Below, one piece after another: positions 60,758 to 64,000 of a stretch of 64,000 nucleotides of DNA (the stretch's first letter is position 1; the number at the start of each line of letters is the position of its first letter). The notes beneath the pieces were generated by a model. It saw only the letters and a list, made by a program, of their open reading frames with translations, made no database searches and was not told where the DNA came from. The stretch spans positions 99,819-163,818 of the forward strand of contig CANLIC010000005.1 in NCBI GenBank assembly GCA_947491025.1, read 5' to 3'. The position numbers and the translations under genes are program-made. The stretch comes from Myxococcales bacterium (GTDB taxonomy: Bacteria > Myxococcota_A > UBA9042).

Positions 60758-61357
60758 ATGACAAACGCACCGGATGTGGCCCTCGCGGACGCGGAGCGGC
60801 GCTTGGCCGAAGCAGGCGCCGAGATCGCCGAGCTGCTGGCTGCCGACTTGCAGACCTACCCCGATCGCGAGCTCGAGCGGCGCTTCTTTGCCCGACCCGA
60901 GGTGGCGGCGCAGCTCTCTGATGCCGCGCTGCAGCAGCTTCGGACCCGCGCCAAGGGCCTCGGCCACACCTTGGCCGTCGGCGCCCGCGAACGCCTCGGC
61001 GTCGCCGCGCCCTGGCTTGAGCTCTGCGCGGCAGATGGCTTGCCCGGCGACTGCAAGGACCTGACGCAGCTGCCGAGCGTGTTCGGCCTGCTCGGCACCG
61101 TCGGTGGCAGCCGTGGCTTGGTCGACCTCGCCGTCGAGGGGCTGGCCGAAGAGCACGGCCTCGGCGGCGACGATCGGTCGCCGGCCGGCTACCAACCGCC
61201 GAAGCGCTTCATCGATCGCAAGTACTTGCCCACGCTGGTCGAGACCGTCGTCCGCCACGTGGGCGCGGTGCGTGCGCTGCGTCAGAAGCAGGGCGAGACC
61301 GCTGCCGAGCAGCAACAGCGCTCCCTGGCGGCGCGCTGGGGCAAGGCAGGCGGCTGA
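60758..61357 (+). CDS. Unknown protein co-transcribed with NAD-GDH
   Basis: A 199-residue protein without signal peptide or membrane helix. It starts with a helical, charged N-terminus (ADAERRLAEAGAEIAELLAA, PDRELERRFFARPEVAAQL). A Gly/Leu-rich mid-part (CKDLTQLPSVFGLLGTVGGS) and a basic helical tail (RAVRALRQKQGETAAEQQQR-like) follow. I recognise no family. The ATG at 60758 has GGAGG, and the gene is 26 bp after gdhB, so it may be a regulator or accessory of the dehydrogenase; this is context only. Convergent with the nuclease-fold gene 22 bp on. Confidence 0.6.
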   Translation: MTNAPDVALADAERRLAEAGAEIAELLAADLQTYPDRELERRFFARPEVAAQLSDAALQQLRTRAKGLGHTLAVGARERLGVAAPWLELCAADGLPGDCKDLTQLPSVFGLLGTVGGSRGLVDLAVEGLAEEHGLGGDDRSPAGYQPPKRFIDRKYLPTLVETVVRHVGAVRALRQKQGETAAEQQQRSLAARWGKAGG

Positions 61358-61379
61358 GCCGCGCGCGCGGATGCCCCGG

Positions 61380-62393
61380 CTAGGGCCAGTCGAAGTCGAC
61401 GACGACAGCGCCCGGGTGATCGCTCGGCGGCTGTATCAGCGCGCCGTATCGGTACAGGTCGACGTGCCACGAGGTCGGCGTCAGGGCGTCAAAGCCCGGC
61501 GACGAGTGCCAGAGCACGTGATCGATGCGGTCGCTCTCGTCCCACAAGGGCGCCGGCTCGACGTTGCTGACGACGATGGACGTCTTGCCGCGCTTGGCGG
61601 TGACGGCGTCGAAGGTGTCGTGCAGCGCCGGCGTACCGCCGACCAACGCCTCGTAGGCGGGATGGCCGGGGCGGGTATTGAAGTCGCCGAGGACCAAAAG
61701 CGGGCCGCGGCTGACCAGCTTCGTCAGGCGCTCGAGCAGCAGGGGCGCCGATTTCTCTTGACTTGGCGGGTTGTTGTCGAAGTGCGTGTTGACGACCACC
61801 AGCGGTCTGCCGCCGGCGCGCTCGCGCAGCTCGACCCAGAACACGATGCGCGGCAGCTGGCCCGAGGACGCAAAACCGGCGGAGTAGGCGGCCTCCGGCG
61901 TCGGCGAGAGCCAGAACCATCCTTGATCGACCTTGCTGAAGCGCGCGTCGCGCCAGGCGATCGCCGCGTCTGGGTAGCCCTTGGGCAGGAGGTCGCCCGG
62001 TTGCTCGCGGTACCAGTCGGCGACGAATCCCGTCGGCAGGAGCTGTTCGAACTCACTCGGCTTTCCTTCGGCAAGCGTCAGCGACTGCAGCTCCTGGACG
62101 CCGATGATGTCCGCGTCGTGGCGGCTGAGGACGTCGCGTAGCCAGGGCAGGCGCGCCGCCCACGACTGCTCGTAGTGTGGGAAGGCTTTGAACTTACAGA
62201 ACGAGCACATGACGTTGTAGTTGAGCGCGCGCAGCGTCGCTGGTGCCGTCAAGACGTCGTTGCCAGAGGCGTCACTCCCTGCGTTTGCAGCCGTCGAAGC
62301 CGCCTGCTCGCAAGCGGCAAGGCCGAGCAGTGGCGCCACGAGCGCGGCGAGCAGAGATCGCAGACCGCGCCTGGCCGTCCCGCTTCTCCTCAT
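61380..62393 (-). CDS. Endonuclease/exonuclease/phosphatase-family lipoprotein
   Basis: A 337-residue predicted lipoprotein (RSLLAALVAPLLGLAAC). The fold is that of EEP hydrolases such as DNase I, exonuclease III and sphingomyelinase: LRALNYNVMCSFCKFK, ADIIGVQELQSL with the Mg-binding Glu, VVVNTHFDNNPPSQ, LVLGDFNTRPGHPAYEALVG, and SDHPGAVVVDF with the catalytic Asp-His at the end. It would hydrolyse phosphodiesters of nucleic acid or lipids outside the cytoplasm. The ATG at 62393 has GGAGAGG. An unusual Cys pair (CSFCKFK) near residue 65 may form a disulfide. Confidence 0.88.
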   Translation of the reverse strand: MRRSGTARRGLRSLLAALVAPLLGLAACEQAASTAANAGSDASGNDVLTAPATLRALNYNVMCSFCKFKAFPHYEQSWAARLPWLRDVLSRHDADIIGVQELQSLTLAEGKPSEFEQLLPTGFVADWYREQPGDLLPKGYPDAAIAWRDARFSKVDQGWFWLSPTPEAAYSAGFASSGQLPRIVFWVELRERAGGRPLVVVNTHFDNNPPSQEKSAPLLLERLTKLVSRGPLLVLGDFNTRPGHPAYEALVGGTPALHDTFDAVTAKRGKTSIVVSNVEPAPLWDESDRIDHVLWHSSPGFDALTPTSWHVDLYRYGALIQPPSDHPGAVVVDFDWP

Positions 62394-62469
62394 GTCCTCT
62401 CCTCACATGGGCGCCGCCGCGCGGTCGCACCCTATCGCCGTTGTGTATCGACTGCCAGGCTCGCGGGCC

Positions 62470-62940
62470 CTAGGCCGCCGCCGCGCTGCGGTGCGCTGCC
62501 TCAGCCGCGTCCCGGAGCTCGCTCAGGTCTTTCAGGAGGGCCTTGCGCATCGCGCGCACGGCGATCCATCCGGTGAGCGCCCACATGACCTTGGCGCCAA
62601 AGGTCAAAACCTCAGCGCCGAACGCCATCGAGAGGGTGCTCGAAGCTCCCTCGCCTTTGACCGCCATCGTGGTGGTGTAGATGGCGCCATGGCTCTCGGC
62701 GCGGACGTCGTAGTGGTCGTTGTCGACCGCAGCCGTCACCCACATGACCTCGGTGGCCTCCTGACCGAACATGACGCGGGTCTCTCGCCACTTCAGCCCG
62801 ACGAGGGAGCCTGCGGGCTTCTCGAGGATCTCCAGCTTCTGAATCGAGGAGATGCGGCTGGCTGAGCCCTCGATGTCGGTGATCACGGCCCAGACTGCTT
62901 GCTTTGGCGCCTGGACTTCGACCTCAACCTTCAGCTGCAT
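62470..62940 (-). CDS. SRPBCC (START-like) domain protein
   Basis: A 156-residue cytoplasmic single-domain protein of the helix-grip fold. MQLKVEVEVQAPKQAVWAVI is the first strand and helix, TDIEGSASRISSIQKLEILE follows, and WVTAAVDNDHYDVRAESHGA belongs to the central strands. The C-terminal long helix is AVRAMRKALLKDLSELRDAA. It binds hydrophobic ligands in many members; its ligand is unknown. The ATG at 62940 has GGAGGGGG. No close functional neighbour. Confidence 0.85.
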   Translation of the reverse strand: MQLKVEVEVQAPKQAVWAVITDIEGSASRISSIQKLEILEKPAGSLVGLKWRETRVMFGQEATEVMWVTAAVDNDHYDVRAESHGAIYTTTMAVKGEGASSTLSMAFGAEVLTFGAKVMWALTGWIAVRAMRKALLKDLSELRDAAEAAHRSAAAA

Positions 62941-63004
62941 CGCCCCCTCCTTGCGCCGGCGCCCATGCCCCGCGCCGCGTTGCCCGCCATCGTAGCTCGC
63001 GAGG

Positions 63005-63571
63005 TCACTGGCACAAGCCTGCCGCGCAGGTGAGCCCGCCCGCGGCGCACGCCTCGCGGAACGTCACACCGGCGGCGTTGCACCAGACCGCCATGGCGCC
63101 GTCGCAGGTACCGGTCCCGGGCGCCGCGCAAGGCAGCGCGCCCTTCTGGCCACAGTCGGCGTGCACCGTCCCGATGACGCAGGCGCTCTCGGCCGAGCAG
63201 GCGAGCCGCGTCGTGAAGGTGGCGGCGGTCTTGATGCCGTTGTGGCCCTGGACCTGCGCGCACGAAACGATGGCGTTGTCCTCGCAGCGCGTCGGCGTCG
63301 CCTCGCAGGGCAGGGCCGTCTCCACGCAGGCGACCGCGCCGCCATCGAGGACGCAGACGAGCCCTTCCTCGCCGCAGTCGTGGGTCGCCCAGCGATTGCG
63401 CGTCGCCGGCAGCGCCTTTCCGCCATCGGCGGCGACGCAGTAGCGCGCCACGGCGCCGTCGCAAGCGTGCTCGCCCGACGTGCAGTCGCTGGCGGGGTTG
63501 GCATCTGGGCAGCCGACCAACGCCCAGGCCAGCATGGCGAGCACGGCGCAGGCGCTTCTATGGGCCGTCAT
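63005..63571 (-). CDS. Cys-rich lipoprotein of unknown function
   Basis: A 188-residue predicted lipoprotein. The ATG at 63571 (GGAG upstream) starts a signal sequence (HRSACAVLAMLAWALVG) and lipobox ALVGC. The mature protein has many Cys in short loops (SDCTSGEHACDGAVARYCVA, CEDNAIVSCAQVQG, GTCDGAMAVWCNAAG, GLTCAAGLCQ at the end) that repeat a 'C..G....WC' pattern and are probably disulfide-linked. Such Cys-rich exported proteins are common in myxobacteria. No known domain. A longer in-frame start exists without a signal sequence at its N-terminus. Confidence 0.65.
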   Translation of the reverse strand: MTAHRSACAVLAMLAWALVGCPDANPASDCTSGEHACDGAVARYCVAADGGKALPATRNRWATHDCGEEGLVCVLDGGAVACVETALPCEATPTRCEDNAIVSCAQVQGHNGIKTAATFTTRLACSAESACVIGTVHADCGQKGALPCAAPGTGTCDGAMAVWCNAAGVTFREACAAGGLTCAAGLCQ

Positions 63572-64000
63572 GTCGGTCTCCAGGCGCACACGAAGCCGGC
63601 GGGCGCGCGGTGCTGGAGCTTGCCCGAGCGGGCGTCGCAGTGCCACAGCGAGCGCCGCAGCCCCGCCGCGGACACGGCCCCGCCAACCCTGCGCCGTCAC
63701 GCCGGCCAGCGGGCCCGCCGGCTGCCCCCAGGCCGCGGACGGGGGTCAGCGCGACGGCAATCGCGCCTAGCTCACGGCGGGCAAGAGCCAGACATCGCGC
63801 AGCACCTGTGCGTCGCGCCAGCGCGGAATGCGGCGCGGCTGGACCGGCCCTGCAGATCCGATTGGAGATCGGCAGCCCCTGACGCCAGAACCAGAACACA
63901 CGTCGATCGCTAGCTGTGTTCGTGCGCGCTGCACATTTTCGTAGCACGATCGTCCGACGCGACGCTGCGGCGTCGTACACCGCGTGTCGTAGTTCGGCGA
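63572..64000. other. Right-edge region, no gene supported
   Basis: 429 bp. A minus frame (63558-63980) opens with MYDAAASRRTIVLRKCAART but becomes Gly/Ala/Arg-rich without RBS support. I see no RNA gene or clear promoter. The last 100 bases are less GC-rich and may be regulatory for a gene outside the window. Confidence 0.4.

Overview
The window is about 64 kb of very GC-rich DNA (roughly 70% by eye) densely packed with protein genes. I see no rRNA, tRNA, CRISPR array, phage, transposase or plasmid function. Many putative lipoproteins, an FHA/Ser-Thr kinase pair, sigma-54 beside a nitrogen-type PTS, a type IV prepilin, a 180-kDa-class NAD-glutamate dehydrogenase and secreted proteins with MopE-like Cys motifs and CARDB-like domains together suggest a myxobacterium-like bacterium (Myxococcota or a close deltaproteobacterial relative). 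That placement is an inference from gene content. Most functional names come from recognisable motifs; several exported proteins belong to no family I know.

Layout. 0-2.6 kb: a minus-strand set of tag, a PlsC-like acyltransferase and a lipase-like hydrolase. 2.8-9.4 kb: envelope proteins, namely an SMP-30-like lipoprotein, a rhomboid protease, an L-domain-like lipoprotein and two outer-membrane-type proteins, one broken by an in-frame TAG. 9.4-15.6 kb: an NDH-2 fused to a cyclic-nucleotide-binding domain, an exported protein made of two copies of an unknown domain, an MFS transporter and an XRE-cupin regulator. Three similar promoter modules stand upstream of the minus-strand genes here. 15.8-20 kb: an FHA-winged-helix protein and a Ser/Thr kinase with a large repeat-type C-terminus. 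20-24.6 kb: a 965-residue repeat and Cys-rich lipoprotein, then a radical SAM gene under a LexA-like box. 24.7-29 kb: probable pgm-ridA-folE-mnmE operon. 29-34.7 kb: a Tat-type lipoprotein, gshB, an OB-fold-like lipoprotein, an RsuA-type pseudouridine synthase and dnaJ.

35-42.7 kb holds a tight plus-strand run of rpoN, ptsN, rapZ, HPr, EI, an M74 murein endopeptidase and a Cys-cluster protein. It is the PTS-Ntr arrangement without hpf or hprK. 42.8-45.2 kb (minus) has a metallophosphoesterase-tetraheme cytochrome lipoprotein and an overlapping lipoprotein. 45.4-48.6 kb is a translation block: rplY, pth, rpsF, rpsR, rplI, closed by a strong terminator. 48.7-55.5 kb has exbD/exbB, a DHH phosphoesterase, an unknown helical protein, a prepilin and a VWA protein. 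55.8-61.4 kb is the NAD-GDH with a small unknown partner. 61.4-64 kb has a nuclease-fold lipoprotein, an SRPBCC protein and a Cys-rich lipoprotein.

Promoters readable by eye follow TTGAC(A/C/G) or TTGAAC, 16-18 bases, then a weak -10 such as CACACT, TACACT or CAGGCT. The items most worth following are the shared three-gene promoter module, the LexA-like leaderless radical SAM gene, the FHA-winged-helix/kinase operon, the NDH-2/cNMP fusion, the His-rich insert in sigma-54 and the duplicated exported domain.
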